A DNA stretch of 58,207 nt, from NCBI GenBank assembly GCA_964435595.1, contig CAYSZV010000013.1, positions 1 through 58,207 of the forward strand. The letters run 5' to 3'. The notes beneath the pieces are model-generated. The model was not told the origin of the DNA. It saw only the letters and a program-made list of their open reading frames with translations, and ran no database searches. Source of the DNA: Izemoplasma sp964435595 (GTDB taxonomy: Bacteria > Bacillota_I > Bacilli_A > Izemoplasmatales > Izemoplasmataceae). Position numbers and translations under genes: made by a program. Below, piece after piece: positions 41,728 through 50,816 of the stretch. Numbering within the stretch: the first letter of the stretch is position 1; every line of letters starts with the position of its first letter.

Positions 41728-41743
41728 TGTTTCACGTGAAACA
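41728..41743. promoter_or_regulatory. parS: ParB centromere site
   Basis: TGTTTCACGTGAAACA is a perfect 16-base palindrome identical to the consensus parS site bound by ParB/Spo0J in most bacteria. It lies in the 39-base gap between two small membrane-protein genes. Such sites usually cluster around the chromosomal origin, so this window may be near oriC. No parA or parB is in the window. Confidence 0.93.
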
Positions 41744-41747
41744 AAGA

Positions 41748-41969
41748 CTAGTTAAATAAACCACTTAAATTATTAAAAACTCCACCCAACAATCCAAGCC
41801 AAGCAAGGAAATATAGCACTAAATAAGCGATAAAAAAGTTTTTAACAGTTTCTGATGCTTTCTTCTTAACAAACATGTAAATTGCAAAAATCACGTTTAA
41901 AATTGGTATTGATAGTATTATCAGTAATACAATCCATTCTACTACACTAAGTCGATTCGTTTTAAACAT
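41748..41969 (-). CDS. Small membrane protein, function unknown
   Basis: This 73-residue protein has two hydrophobic helices (about 10-33 and 46-66) joined by a basic loop (KKKASETVK). AGGAGG stands before the ATG. I do not recognise it. The parS site follows its stop codon by 4 bases. Confidence 0.7.
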   Translation of the reverse strand: MFKTNRLSVVEWIVLLIILSIPILNVIFAIYMFVKKKASETVKNFFIAYLVLYFLAWLGLLGGVFNNLSGLFN

Positions 41970-42008
41970 ATATTACACCTCCTGTAACACAGATAAGTAT
42001 AACAAAAA

Positions 42009-42030
42009 AAACACTGAAAATACAGTGTTT
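42009..42030 (-). terminator. Terminator of the DsbA-like gene
   Basis: Stem AAACACTG / CAGTGTTT with a 6-base loop and a T run on the minus strand. Confidence 0.85.
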
Positions 42031-42731
42031 TATATTGAACAACCTTCATCGTCGCATGTTGCGCCTTTTGCGAAATCTTTGATCTCTATTTCAGGGTGTT
42101 CTTCATTCCATAATTGTTCTAACACCTCATAAAAATATTCTTCTGCTTGTGCACCCGAAACTCCATACTTTCTATTCAATACAAAGAACGGAACTCCCCT
42201 TACACCCACTTGTCTTCCCTCTTCAATTTCACCATCTACAACATCTTCAAATTGTTTGCTATTTAATACATTTTTTGCTTCCGAAATATCAAGACCAATT
42301 TCCCCAATTAGTTCGAGTAATGTATCATGATCTGCAATGTTTTTACCTTGCTCAAAATATGCTTTCATAAAGCGTGCTGTCACTTCAGGTTCCTTATTAA
42401 ATTTACGAGCCCATTTTGCAATTCTATGCGCATCATAACTGTTCGTCATTTGAATGTTTTCATAATCATAATGTAAACCCACTTGTTCTGCAGCTTCAAC
42501 AAACATTTTGAATCTTTCTTTTGCTTTTTCGTTTGTCATTCTGTGTCCTTTTGCAAAAGCAGTCACCGGATCTGTTTTCATTTCTTTTGGTGCATTTGGA
42601 TTCAATTGATATGCCTTATATACAATTTCCACTTCTTCTTTATGAGGAAATCTGTTTAATGCATTCTCGAACTTTGTTTTACCAATATAACAAAACGGGC
42701 AAGCAAAGTCACTCCATAGTTCTATTTTCAT
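42030..42731 (-). CDS. DsbA family oxidoreductase, FrnE-like
   Basis: This 233-residue thioredoxin-fold protein has the active site CPFC in DFACPFCYIGK and the cis-Pro loop GVRGVPFFVLN. The helical insert is of the FrnE/polyketide-oxidoreductase type. There is no signal peptide, so it is cytosolic. A C-terminal CDDEGC pair is unusual and might bind metal or form a second disulfide. It could act in thiol-disulfide exchange under oxidative stress. Confidence 0.92.
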   Translation of the reverse strand: MKIELWSDFACPFCYIGKTKFENALNRFPHKEEVEIVYKAYQLNPNAPKEMKTDPVTAFAKGHRMTNEKAKERFKMFVEAAEQVGLHYDYENIQMTNSYDAHRIAKWARKFNKEPEVTARFMKAYFEQGKNIADHDTLLELIGEIGLDISEAKNVLNSKQFEDVVDGEIEEGRQVGVRGVPFFVLNRKYGVSGAQAEEYFYEVLEQLWNEEHPEIEIKDFAKGATCDDEGCSI

Positions 42732-42783
42732 ATTATCACTACCTTTCGTTAGTATAATATGATATTTTTTGAAAAAAGTCTAA

Positions 42784-42812
42784 TTGTTTGCACACAAACT
42801 ATTATATAATAT
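42784..42812 (+). promoter_or_regulatory. Promoter of plsY
   Basis: TTGTTT (42784-42789), 17-base spacer and TAATAT (42807-42812); TATAAT at 42805-42810 overlaps it. It is about 32 bases before the start. Confidence 0.5.
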
Positions 42813-42844
42813 ACATCTAGTATATTAGTATGAGGTGAATGATT

Positions 42845-43444
42845 ATGGAATATTTGTTAATTATATTAGTTTGTTATGTGATAGGAATGATTAATCCTAC
42901 ACTACTAATTGGATTCTTTAAAAATGTAAATGTAAGAAAAACAGGAAGTAGGAACCCAGGAACTTCCAATGCTGCTATGACTTTCGGACTTAGATATGGA
43001 ATCTTCGTTGGAATAATCGATATATTAAAAGGTGCAATGCCTGTTGTCGTTTTACGAGTACTGTATCCTGAACAAGATTTGATGCATGTGCTCGGTGGAT
43101 TCATGGTAATGATTGGGCATATTTTCCCTGCCGTTATGAAGTTCAAAGGCGGGAAAGGAACTGCTCCATTTGGAGGATTTCTTCTTGCAGCAATGCCACT
43201 ATACGGTACCATTATGGCTTTCGTATATTTCTTTGGCTTAAGGCTGTGGGACTATATGGCAATTTCAACATTAATCGTTATATTTCTTACACCAATCACT
43301 ATGTTCTTTTATGGCTATGACATGATTTCCATTGGACTACTTTCATTGTTTATGATTATTTCAATTTATTTGCATTTGCCTAATTTCGCAAGAATCTATT
43401 ACGGCTACGAGGTAGGAATTAGTAAAGCATTCAAAAAGAAATAA
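42845..43444 (+). CDS. plsY: Acyl-phosphate:glycerol-3-phosphate acyltransferase PlsY
   Basis: This 199-residue membrane enzyme makes lysophosphatidic acid, the first step of phospholipid synthesis. All three motifs are seen: KTGSRNPGTSNA (usual GSGNIGATN), KGAMPVV and HIFPAVMKFKGGKGTA. Five membrane helices are predicted. ATG at 42845 has AGGTGA 6 bases upstream; the ATG at 42839 is too close to the site. Confidence 0.95.
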   Translation: MEYLLIILVCYVIGMINPTLLIGFFKNVNVRKTGSRNPGTSNAAMTFGLRYGIFVGIIDILKGAMPVVVLRVLYPEQDLMHVLGGFMVMIGHIFPAVMKFKGGKGTAPFGGFLLAAMPLYGTIMAFVYFFGLRLWDYMAISTLIVIFLTPITMFFYGYDMISIGLLSLFMIISIYLHLPNFARIYYGYEVGISKAFKKK

Positions 43445-43466
43445 AAAGGACTTCTCAGTCCTTTTT
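43443..43466. terminator. Bidirectional terminator between plsY and the DUF2339 gene
   Basis: Stem AAAAAGGACT / AGTCCTTTTT with a 4-base loop and T runs. Confidence 0.9.
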
Positions 43467-45752
43467 TTAATGTTTTGAATATGTTCTTTCTAGATACGCA
43501 TACAGTATTGAAATTCCAAGTAAAACAAATCCTAAAATGAAATATGTCATCATTCTTACAAAACTCGAAAAATCTTGGGTGTAAAAATCATATATAAAAA
43601 ACTTGAGTAAACTAAAGTAAATAGCAAACAATCCCAAACGTCTTGAATTACTCCAGTTTTGCCTAAATCCAATTAGCACTCCAACCGCAGAAGCAATCAA
43701 GAAATAACTAGAAAGGATAACTTTATCGAATTCTATATTGATATAATTGTGGATATAATAGCTATGCACCAACACACCAAGTAAATATACGATTATAAAC
43801 ATAGTTTCTGGGTGGTGCTTTCTCAAATGATCTACATAAATTTCTTTTAGCGAATAAATGATATAAACATTTACACCAAACATAAACATTAGTTTAAAGA
43901 CATCAGAGAATTGACTAAAATCGTGATCAAAATATACTTGATTAAGTGTAAATGTTAATATCACGATTACTACATTCAATATAAGAGTGTAATAATTGTT
44001 ATATACGGTCTTAAGGGGCTTCAATTCACTAAGCCATCTATTACTAACCAACCATAACATAATCACTGCCATGATATATGCAGAATCGCTACTTATATGT
44101 TCTTTCATTAATATAATAATAAATGGTAAAAATGCAAATACCATAAATGCTTTCATCATTTCTTTCTCTACAAGACATTCTAATTGTTTCCAATATTTGA
44201 GACCTATATTAACTCCAATGAGAGTCAAAGAAACTAACCCAAGAATAATTGCATCATTCAAGTAATGCCCTCTTAATTTGTCAAGTATATAGAATTCAGT
44301 TATAACAAGCAATACAAACATAATTGAATATCCCCAATATAAGAACTTTAATTTCTCATCTTGTCTCAATGTTAGAACTACATATGAACTTATAAGACCT
44401 ATTCCAAGCAGCAAGAATCTAGTACCCATAGGATATAGTACTTGATCAAAAATAGAACTTGCAGTAACCGCATATATCAAGTAGCTCGCACCCAATGTAT
44501 ATGTATAAATTCTAGAGATATTTATTAATTGCTTATCAAATTTCTTAGATACCATTACTAGCAAAGGTATCAGCAGTATAGAGAACGTTAAAAATGACAG
44601 TGTAAAGGAAATATATCTATCTTGCAATATTGTAATATTGAGAAGATTTGCTGTAACATACAATGTAATCAACAGGATTACCGGTGAAATATAAGGAAAT
44701 CTACTTTTATCATCAAGTTCAAAACTAAAATTAGTGAAGACTAAAATTCCAACTTGTAATAATGAAAAGGCAATTAACGCGATAGGACTACTCTCAAGCA
44801 ACTCATCATTAAATAAAATAAAGAGTAGATAGTAAATAGAACCCCCAAATTGAATCATTTGAAAAATCGATTTTACCAGTGAGTTATACCTGTAATATTT
44901 CATAAAATACATATACGCAATAAATCCTATCGTTCCAACAAATAGAATTGAGAATACAACTGAAATCGCAATTGATAAGTCACTCAGACAGAATAAGAAT
45001 GCAAACCCAATTACATTAGAGAAAGTGAACAGAATCAAATCTAAAAAATCATTTCTCTTATCTTTAAAGTAAACCATCGTTGCAAGTAATAGAGCTAATA
45101 ATAATATTGAAATCCATACTGAATTGAATAAGGCAAATTGAAACCCTGCTAATAAAATAGAATAAAAGATTACAAACAAACCTACTCCATAAAATACATT
45201 ACTAAAAACAGTATAATTTCTTTTCTCTGTTAAAAAAGCTACCCCACAAAAAACCAAACCTGTAAATAAAATCAACAATGCTCTTCCCACATCATTCAAG
45301 AAATCAACATAGGCCATTTGACCGAACGTTAAAACCCCTAAAAAGATTAATATCGCAGCGATCTTAGCAATAACATTTTTCCCTAAGAAGAACTCAGAAA
45401 TTGCATTCTTACGTATATTTCGTTCGATTTCATAGTTATTGTAATCCTTCTCTTCAATTTGTTCAGGATGCTCCTTAGTTTGTTCCATAGTTGGTTTAAC
45501 TTCAACCACTTCAACTTCCTCTTTTTTAGGTAAAGGAAAAGGAGACGCAACACCAATCGGTTCTTTAACTTCCCCTTGTTTAGATTGAAATAGACTCAGT
45601 TGTTCCTTTAACGATTTGTTTTCATCAGAAAGTCTACGGTTTTGATAATACACACCTTTTACTTCCTCTTTTAAATCATCAATTAATTCAGTTAACTCTT
45701 TTTGTTTATTAAATACTTCTTTCGTTTTTTCTACTAACTTGTTTTCACTCAT
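43467..45752 (-). CDS. DUF2339 multi-span membrane protein
   Basis: This 761-residue protein begins with a coiled coil (about 5-60) and a charged linker with Pro/Glu repeats (60-105). About 20 membrane helices follow, starting at NAISEFFLGKNVIAKIAAILIFLGVLTFG, the DUF2339 entry motif. The function is unknown; a polymer-handling or scaffolding role is only speculation. GGAGG precedes the ATG. It lies 32 bases after the P-loop gene and may be cotranscribed. Confidence 0.87.
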   Translation of the reverse strand: MSENKLVEKTKEVFNKQKELTELIDDLKEEVKGVYYQNRRLSDENKSLKEQLSLFQSKQGEVKEPIGVASPFPLPKKEEVEVVEVKPTMEQTKEHPEQIEEKDYNNYEIERNIRKNAISEFFLGKNVIAKIAAILIFLGVLTFGQMAYVDFLNDVGRALLILFTGLVFCGVAFLTEKRNYTVFSNVFYGVGLFVIFYSILLAGFQFALFNSVWISILLLALLLATMVYFKDKRNDFLDLILFTFSNVIGFAFLFCLSDLSIAISVVFSILFVGTIGFIAYMYFMKYYRYNSLVKSIFQMIQFGGSIYYLLFILFNDELLESSPIALIAFSLLQVGILVFTNFSFELDDKSRFPYISPVILLITLYVTANLLNITILQDRYISFTLSFLTFSILLIPLLVMVSKKFDKQLINISRIYTYTLGASYLIYAVTASSIFDQVLYPMGTRFLLLGIGLISSYVVLTLRQDEKLKFLYWGYSIMFVLLVITEFYILDKLRGHYLNDAIILGLVSLTLIGVNIGLKYWKQLECLVEKEMMKAFMVFAFLPFIIILMKEHISSDSAYIMAVIMLWLVSNRWLSELKPLKTVYNNYYTLILNVVIVILTFTLNQVYFDHDFSQFSDVFKLMFMFGVNVYIIYSLKEIYVDHLRKHHPETMFIIVYLLGVLVHSYYIHNYINIEFDKVILSSYFLIASAVGVLIGFRQNWSNSRRLGLFAIYFSLLKFFIYDFYTQDFSSFVRMMTYFILGFVLLGISILYAYLERTYSKH

Positions 45753-45783
45753 ATATAATCCTCCACCAAAACACTATCTAATT

Positions 45784-46347
45784 TTATTTATAATAATTTA
45801 AAAATGTTTGAATAATACCATCCAATTGTATATTTATATTATACACTTCTATGTAAGTTAGGCCTAAAGATAGACACTCATTGTGTATTCTTTTGCTTTC
45901 ATTAATTAAATATTTCACAATATCTTCAACACTTTCTCCAGGATGATTAAATATCCAAGGATTGTTCATTTCATCTCTATATTTGTACAATTCATCGATT
46001 TTATATTTTGCTGTAACATCCTTGTATCCAAGATATAATATTTTTACTTTGTCCCCAAACTCATCTATCATTCTTCTACTAAAATCTGTGTTAAAGTGCA
46101 CTCCTTCGATTACATGGATTGCGTTACTTTCGACCATTGTTTCAATCATTCCATATACGTACGGTTCTATCATTCTCGCAACTGTACTGTCACTTGCATA
46201 TGTATCGATATTTAAGTCCTTATTCCCCTTCGCCAGCATCATCATAATATAGTCTGTGGAAAAGACCGAAATATTGTGTCTTTTCAATATTTCATTTGAA
46301 ACCAAAGTTTTCCCAGCTTTTGCTACACCGGTTAATATATAAATCAT
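45784..46347 (-). CDS. P-loop kinase-like protein
   Basis: This 187-residue protein has Walker A GVAKAGKT at residues 6-13 and the pattern SNEILKRH..VFSTDYIMMML, as in small-molecule kinases of the AAA_33/2-phosphoglycerate kinase-like group. IHVIEGVHFNTDF is a likely Walker B or substrate loop. The substrate is unknown. ATG at 46347 has GGAGG 7 bases upstream. Confidence 0.75.
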   Translation of the reverse strand: MIYILTGVAKAGKTLVSNEILKRHNISVFSTDYIMMMLAKGNKDLNIDTYASDSTVARMIEPYVYGMIETMVESNAIHVIEGVHFNTDFSRRMIDEFGDKVKILYLGYKDVTAKYKIDELYKYRDEMNNPWIFNHPGESVEDIVKYLINESKRIHNECLSLGLTYIEVYNINIQLDGIIQTFLNYYK

Positions 46348-46411
46348 ACACACACCTCCACGCAATTAATTCATACACCTTATATAGTATCACACCTTAT
46401 TATAGTTGTGC

Positions 46412-46417
46412 TATAAT
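46412..46417 (+). promoter_or_regulatory. Extended -10 promoter of the hydrolase-yjbQ operon
   Basis: TATAAT (46412-46417) is preceded by TGC, giving TGCTATAAT, 36 bases before the hydrolase start. It is the same extended -10 as at dnaE. Confidence 0.6.
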
Positions 46418-46452
46418 GAAATTAGATTGTTATTTGTTAAGGAGGTTCATGT

Positions 46453-47223
46453 ATGGAGATTAAAAAGAATGAAGACTTACACATTAGGAATTCAGAAAAA
46501 GATGTAGTTGTTTTTATCCACGGAATTTTTGCATCCCCATTACAATACAAAGACTTAATTGAAAAAATAGTAGAATTAAATTATTCGGTTTATGCTATTT
46601 CATTATACCCACAATCGCCAAGCCCAAAAGAATATCTTAAACTAAATAAAGAGTCGTGGATAAAACAAGTAAACATGACCTTAAATTTACTATTAGATAA
46701 GTATGAGAATGTATATATTATTTCTCACTCTTTAGGTGGACTACTATCTATTGAATATAAAAACATTAATCAGGTTAAAAAATTGGTTCTTTGGGCACCT
46801 GCTTTAAAGCCGAAAATAACGTTCAAATCTATCCGAATTGGACTAATCAATTTGGATAAGCCGCATAATAATGACTATCTGGAATTCTGCCGAACAAAAG
46901 GATCTGTATCACCAAAGGGTCTTGTTGATAGAGTATATTTAATTAAGCCCACATTACATCTTTTATATAATGTAATGACTGCCAAGAAGAAACTAAAAGA
47001 TATCCAAATCCCTACATTAGTTATTGTTTCAAAGAGTGATGAATTAGTAAGATTTTCTACTGGTAAGCTTGTAGAAGAAAAAATAGACTGCTGTGAATTT
47101 AGATTATTAGAATTAGAGAAATCGTTCCATAATGCCTTTTCCGACGAAGAGAAAGAATTGGCACATTCTCAAATCATTGAGTTTATTAAAAAGGATGGTG
47201 AACAAAATGAAATCTTATCGTAA
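46453..47223 (+). CDS. Alpha/beta hydrolase (carboxylesterase-like)
   Basis: This 256-residue cytosolic protein has the alpha/beta-hydrolase oxyanion segment FIHGIFASPLQYKDL, the nucleophile elbow SHSLGG and the likely acid and His in SKSDELV and SFHNAFSDEE. The layout recalls carboxylesterase Est30/monoacylglycerol lipase-like enzymes, so a short-chain ester or lipid substrate is likely. GGAGG precedes the ATG. Its end overlaps the start of yjbQ by 17 bases. Confidence 0.88.
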   Translation: MEIKKNEDLHIRNSEKDVVVFIHGIFASPLQYKDLIEKIVELNYSVYAISLYPQSPSPKEYLKLNKESWIKQVNMTLNLLLDKYENVYIISHSLGGLLSIEYKNINQVKKLVLWAPALKPKITFKSIRIGLINLDKPHNNDYLEFCRTKGSVSPKGLVDRVYLIKPTLHLLYNVMTAKKKLKDIQIPTLVIVSKSDELVRFSTGKLVEEKIDCCEFRLLELEKSFHNAFSDEEKELAHSQIIEFIKKDGEQNEILS

Positions 47224-47623
47224 AGAACTATGGTTTAACACATCCCAAAGAAGAGAACTGATTAATATCACAAGAGAAGTAAGAAACTGTTTGAATGAAA
47301 GTGGAATCCAAGAAGGGTTCGTGCTAGTTAATGCTATGCATATCACTGCGAGTGTCTTCATCAATGATGACGAATCAGGATTGCATAGAGATTTTGAGCG
47401 TTTCCTAGAGAAACTTGCTCCAGAAAAACCATACAGCCAATACGATCATAATGGCTATGAAGACAATGCGGATGCCCATCTAAAAAGAACAATTATGGGT
47501 CGAGAAGTTGTGGTTGCAATCACCAAAGGAGAACTAGACTTTGGACCATGGGAACAAATCTTTTATGGAGAATTCGATGGAAAAAGACGAAAAAGATTGC
47601 TTGTTAAAATAATAGGTGAATAA
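47207..47623 (+). CDS. yjbQ: YjbQ family protein (UPF0047)
   Basis: This 138-residue protein belongs to the YjbQ/UPF0047 family. It has NAMHITASVFINDDESGLHRDF, YEDNADAHLKRTIMG and the DFGPWEQIFYGEFDG end, all typical. Members have weak thiamine-phosphate synthase activity; the true role is unknown. ATG at 47207 is preceded by a GGTG site, and the gene overlaps the hydrolase gene. Confidence 0.92.
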   Translation: MKSYRKELWFNTSQRRELINITREVRNCLNESGIQEGFVLVNAMHITASVFINDDESGLHRDFERFLEKLAPEKPYSQYDHNGYEDNADAHLKRTIMGREVVVAITKGELDFGPWEQIFYGEFDGKRRKRLLVKIIGE

Positions 47624-47624
47624 G

Positions 47625-47648
47625 AAAGAGGCCAAATTAGGCCTCTTT
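47625..47648. terminator. Bidirectional terminator between yjbQ and the DUF1295 gene
   Basis: Stem AAAGAGGCC / GGCCTCTTT with a 6-base loop and T-rich tails on both strands. Confidence 0.9.
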
Positions 47649-48524
47649 TTCTTTTTGGTCTGATTCTATTTTTGCATTTGGAAACAGAAAGAACCTCGGA
47701 ACACTGTCAATCACCAATTGATAGTCATCTTTATTCTTTAATAATTTTGACTCCATCTTTGGAACACTATACAAATTAAACAAAAGCAACATACCGACAA
47801 ATCCTAATCCGTTAAGAACAACAAATTCCGTAGCTAGCGAAGTGACAAACACACCCATCCAGAAAAATACTTCTCCAAAATAATTAGGATGTCTTGAATG
47901 ATTCCATAGTCCTGTCATAATAGACTTTTTGATTCCTTTTTTCTTATGTGCTCTTAATTGTGCATCTGCGATAAAACTAATCAATGCACCTACTACCATT
48001 ATAATAAATCCAAAATAGATAAACGCTTCGTGATTTACACCATTATTAAACACATATAGAAGTGGTGCAATACTGATAAATACAATTATTGTTGGAAATA
48101 AGTGAATTCCCAAAAAGCTTATAATCCAGTAGAGTTTCTTAAATTGTCTTCTAAAATCAACATATCTAAAATCTTCATGAGAGAAACCTTTGAAATCAAG
48201 TACCCAATTCCTTGTAAGTCTTACCGCCCAAATTATTACCCCAGCCGAAACAACCAATGAAAACAAATTCACAAAGTTCGTATCATATACCCAAACCAAT
48301 ACTATAAAGACTGGTATAATACTCCAAAAAGGGTCATATACACTTGAGTTATTAATAACTGCACTCACTATAAAAACAAGAACTGTCATAATTACATCAG
48401 CTAACAACATCGATAGCAAAGCGTCTATTCCAGCATTCCTAAATATAAAATAAGAAACACCACCTATCACAAGAGTAATAAGGTAAGTTACTATTACTAA
48501 CACCATCGAATTTAATCTACTCAT
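47637..48524 (-). CDS. DUF1295 family membrane protein (steroid reductase/ICMT-like)
   Basis: This 295-residue protein has about seven helices and the DUF1295 signature: NSSVYDPFWSI in the first third and GLWNHSRHPNYFGEVFFWMGVF near the C-terminus, the cofactor-binding segment shared with steroid 5-alpha reductases and isoprenylcysteine methyltransferases. The substrate is unknown but lipid-like. ATG at 48524 has GGAGG 8 bases upstream; GTG at 48533 overlaps it. Confidence 0.88.
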   Translation of the reverse strand: MSRLNSMVLVIVTYLITLVIGGVSYFIFRNAGIDALLSMLLADVIMTVLVFIVSAVINNSSVYDPFWSIIPVFIVLVWVYDTNFVNLFSLVVSAGVIIWAVRLTRNWVLDFKGFSHEDFRYVDFRRQFKKLYWIISFLGIHLFPTIIVFISIAPLLYVFNNGVNHEAFIYFGFIIMVVGALISFIADAQLRAHKKKGIKKSIMTGLWNHSRHPNYFGEVFFWMGVFVTSLATEFVVLNGLGFVGMLLLFNLYSVPKMESKLLKNKDDYQLVIDSVPRFFLFPNAKIESDQKEKEA

Positions 48525-48614
48525 AAAGTCCACCTCCAGATATTCTATTACTATTTTAACATAATACGAGATGAATCACATAGTTTTGTTTCATAAAATT
48601 CCTGAATCGGCTTT

Positions 48615-50111
48615 TTAGTCTTGCAAAACCTTATGGATACACTCAATGATATCTGTTGCGATAAGTGATTCTTCACCAACTTCTTCTTTTGCAATTTCCG
48701 CTGCTTCACAATGTATCAAAACACCTACTTTACAAGATGCGAGAGAATCATGTCCTCTACCTAGCAAACTTCCAATCACACCAGATAGGACATCTCCACT
48801 TCCTGCAGTTGCCATTCCTGGATTACCATAATTACTAAAACACAGTTCTTCACCATTTGTAATAATCGTCGCTGTTCCCTTCAGTAGGACAGTAACGCCA
48901 AATTCTTTTGCGACTTCTTTTGCATACTTTACTGGGTCACTAGCTATCGTTTTTGAAGGTAGATTAAGCAACATCCCCATCTCACCATAGTGAGGTGTAA
49001 TAATTGTTTCATAGTTTTGCAAAATATTTTTTGCAATTTGTTTATAATAGTAAATACCGTCTGCATCAATCACTACTGGTATATTTGTTTCTAGTAGTTG
49101 TTCTAATAATTCTACATTATAAGTATCATTTCTACCAAGACCAGGTCCAAACACAATAGCTGTAACTTTTGCCATGTTATATTCCATTATATCTTCATAT
49201 GTATCAACCATTAATGTTGGGTACGGATTTTGGATATACTGTGAATATTTATCATGGTAGAGCACTCGAGAGAGACCACTACCTGTTTTCAAAGCTGAGA
49301 TTGCAGATAGGATCGGTGCACCCATCATCCCTTTTGAGCCACCTACAGTTAAGACACATCCATAATCATATTTATGAGTATTGTGTTTTCTGGTAGATAT
49401 TGCACCACTGATTGTGTTCTTTGACAATAAATACTTAAGATTAGAAGTCGGACTTACAATTCCCACATCAACTAGGTGCATTGTTCCAGAATAATCTCTT
49501 GCATCACCTAAGATATTACCTTGCTTATAGTGTTGCACGATTAGCGTATGAGCTGCTTTGACAGCCGATCCATATACCAGTCCGTTATCAGCATTTAATC
49601 CAGAAGGTAAGTCGATACTAATTACTGATGCTTTGCTTTGATTTATCATACTTATGATACCCTGGCGATACCCTTCTATCGGTCTCGTTATTCCAATGCC
49701 AAACAATCCATCAATTATGATATCAGCCTCGACAAAATGATGTATCACTGAATCCAAACTATCGATATCTGTAACATTACCATACTTGATATCAGTGTTC
49801 TTTATCTCGTCCCAAATCACTTTAGATTCTTCACTTTGAATTTCCTCACTACCCACCAAAACAACTTCAATGTTGTATCCTTTGTGATTTAAAACAGATG
49901 AAATCACTAAAGCATCTCCACCATTATTACCTGTTCCAGCAACAATCAAAATTTGATTGTCTTTTTGTATCATATTTTCCTTCAATATATATTCTGTTAA
50001 ACAGGTTCCAGCGTGTTTCATCAAACGAAAGGAAGTAATTCCTTTTTTCTCTATTGTTGTATAATCTAACTCTTTCATTTGTATTGCTGAAACAACATAA
50101 TTACGTTTCAT
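48615..50111 (-). CDS. nnrDE: Bifunctional NAD(P)H-hydrate epimerase / ADP-dependent dehydratase
   Basis: This 498-residue repair enzyme restores damaged NADH and NADPH. The N-terminal epimerase (YjeF_N, 1-215) has VAGTGNNGGDALVIS and DGLFGIGITRPIEG. The C-terminal ribokinase-like dehydratase (225-498) has VTVGGSKGMMGAPILSA, FGPGLGRN and GNPGMATAGSGDVLSGV. Domain order and length match the fused Firmicutes form. AGGAGG precedes the ATG. A TTGTTT-16-TATAAT promoter lies about 30 bases upstream in the divergent gap with the FMN reductase gene. Confidence 0.96.
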   Translation of the reverse strand: MKRNYVVSAIQMKELDYTTIEKKGITSFRLMKHAGTCLTEYILKENMIQKDNQILIVAGTGNNGGDALVISSVLNHKGYNIEVVLVGSEEIQSEESKVIWDEIKNTDIKYGNVTDIDSLDSVIHHFVEADIIIDGLFGIGITRPIEGYRQGIISMINQSKASVISIDLPSGLNADNGLVYGSAVKAAHTLIVQHYKQGNILGDARDYSGTMHLVDVGIVSPTSNLKYLLSKNTISGAISTRKHNTHKYDYGCVLTVGGSKGMMGAPILSAISALKTGSGLSRVLYHDKYSQYIQNPYPTLMVDTYEDIMEYNMAKVTAIVFGPGLGRNDTYNVELLEQLLETNIPVVIDADGIYYYKQIAKNILQNYETIITPHYGEMGMLLNLPSKTIASDPVKYAKEVAKEFGVTVLLKGTATIITNGEELCFSNYGNPGMATAGSGDVLSGVIGSLLGRGHDSLASCKVGVLIHCEAAEIAKEEVGEESLIATDIIECIHKVLQD

Positions 50112-50262
50112 AATGTCACCTCCTTAATACAATTACATTATATACCCGAAGATAATAAAAACAAAGGTCTCAATTTTCTTTAAGAATAAAGGTAATTTAA
50201 ATGACATTTCGTATACTTTAAGAGATAATGGATTTATCAATAGAATATTAAAGGTGATATAT

Positions 50263-50784
50263 ATGAAAAAAATAGCAATAATAAGTGGAACAATTAGACC
50301 AACTAGCAATACTTTAAAAGCATCAAAGTATATTTTAAACAAAACTCTTGATGAGAAAAACTCGTTTGAATTGATTGATCTAAAGGATTTTAACCTTTCT
50401 CATTATAACGAACCAGTTAGTCCAAGCAAGGCAACAGAATACAAGCATCCTGAAACCAAAAAATGGAGTCAAACAATCAAACAGTATGATGGGTTCATTT
50501 TTGTCATCCCTGAATATAACGGTTTCTTCCCGGGTATTGTAAAAGATGCAGTCGACTTCCTATATCACGAATGGGAAAACAAACCGTTCGCTCTAGTCGG
50601 TATCGGTGGAAGAGGTGGAAAGTGGGCTTGCGATCATTTAAGAACATTGCTTGAACGTTTCGATATGGAATTTAAAGGATATGTTGGAATTGTTCAACCT
50701 TGGCAAAATATAGATGATCAAGGAAACATTGATGAGTCTACTACAATCAATTCAATCGATGAATTAATTAAAAATTTCGAATAA
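50263..50784 (+). CDS. NADPH-dependent FMN reductase family protein
   Basis: This 173-residue flavodoxin-like protein has the FMN phosphate loop SGTIRPTSNTLKASKYI and the flavin ring loop VIPEYNGFFPGIVKDAVDFL, as in NAD(P)H-dependent FMN or azo/quinone reductases. ATG at 50263 has AAGGTGA at proper spacing. It has its own terminator. It may supply reduced flavin or act as a quinone reductase. Confidence 0.9.
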   Translation: MKKIAIISGTIRPTSNTLKASKYILNKTLDEKNSFELIDLKDFNLSHYNEPVSPSKATEYKHPETKKWSQTIKQYDGFIFVIPEYNGFFPGIVKDAVDFLYHEWENKPFALVGIGGRGGKWACDHLRTLLERFDMEFKGYVGIVQPWQNIDDQGNIDESTTINSIDELIKNFE

Positions 50785-50805
50785 AAAGAAGCCACTGGCT
50801 TCTTT
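50785..50805. terminator. Terminator after the FMN reductase gene, probably bidirectional
   Basis: Stem AAAGAAGCC / GGCTTCTTT with a 3-base loop and T runs. Confidence 0.88.
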
Positions 50806-50816
50806 TTTTATTTCTT

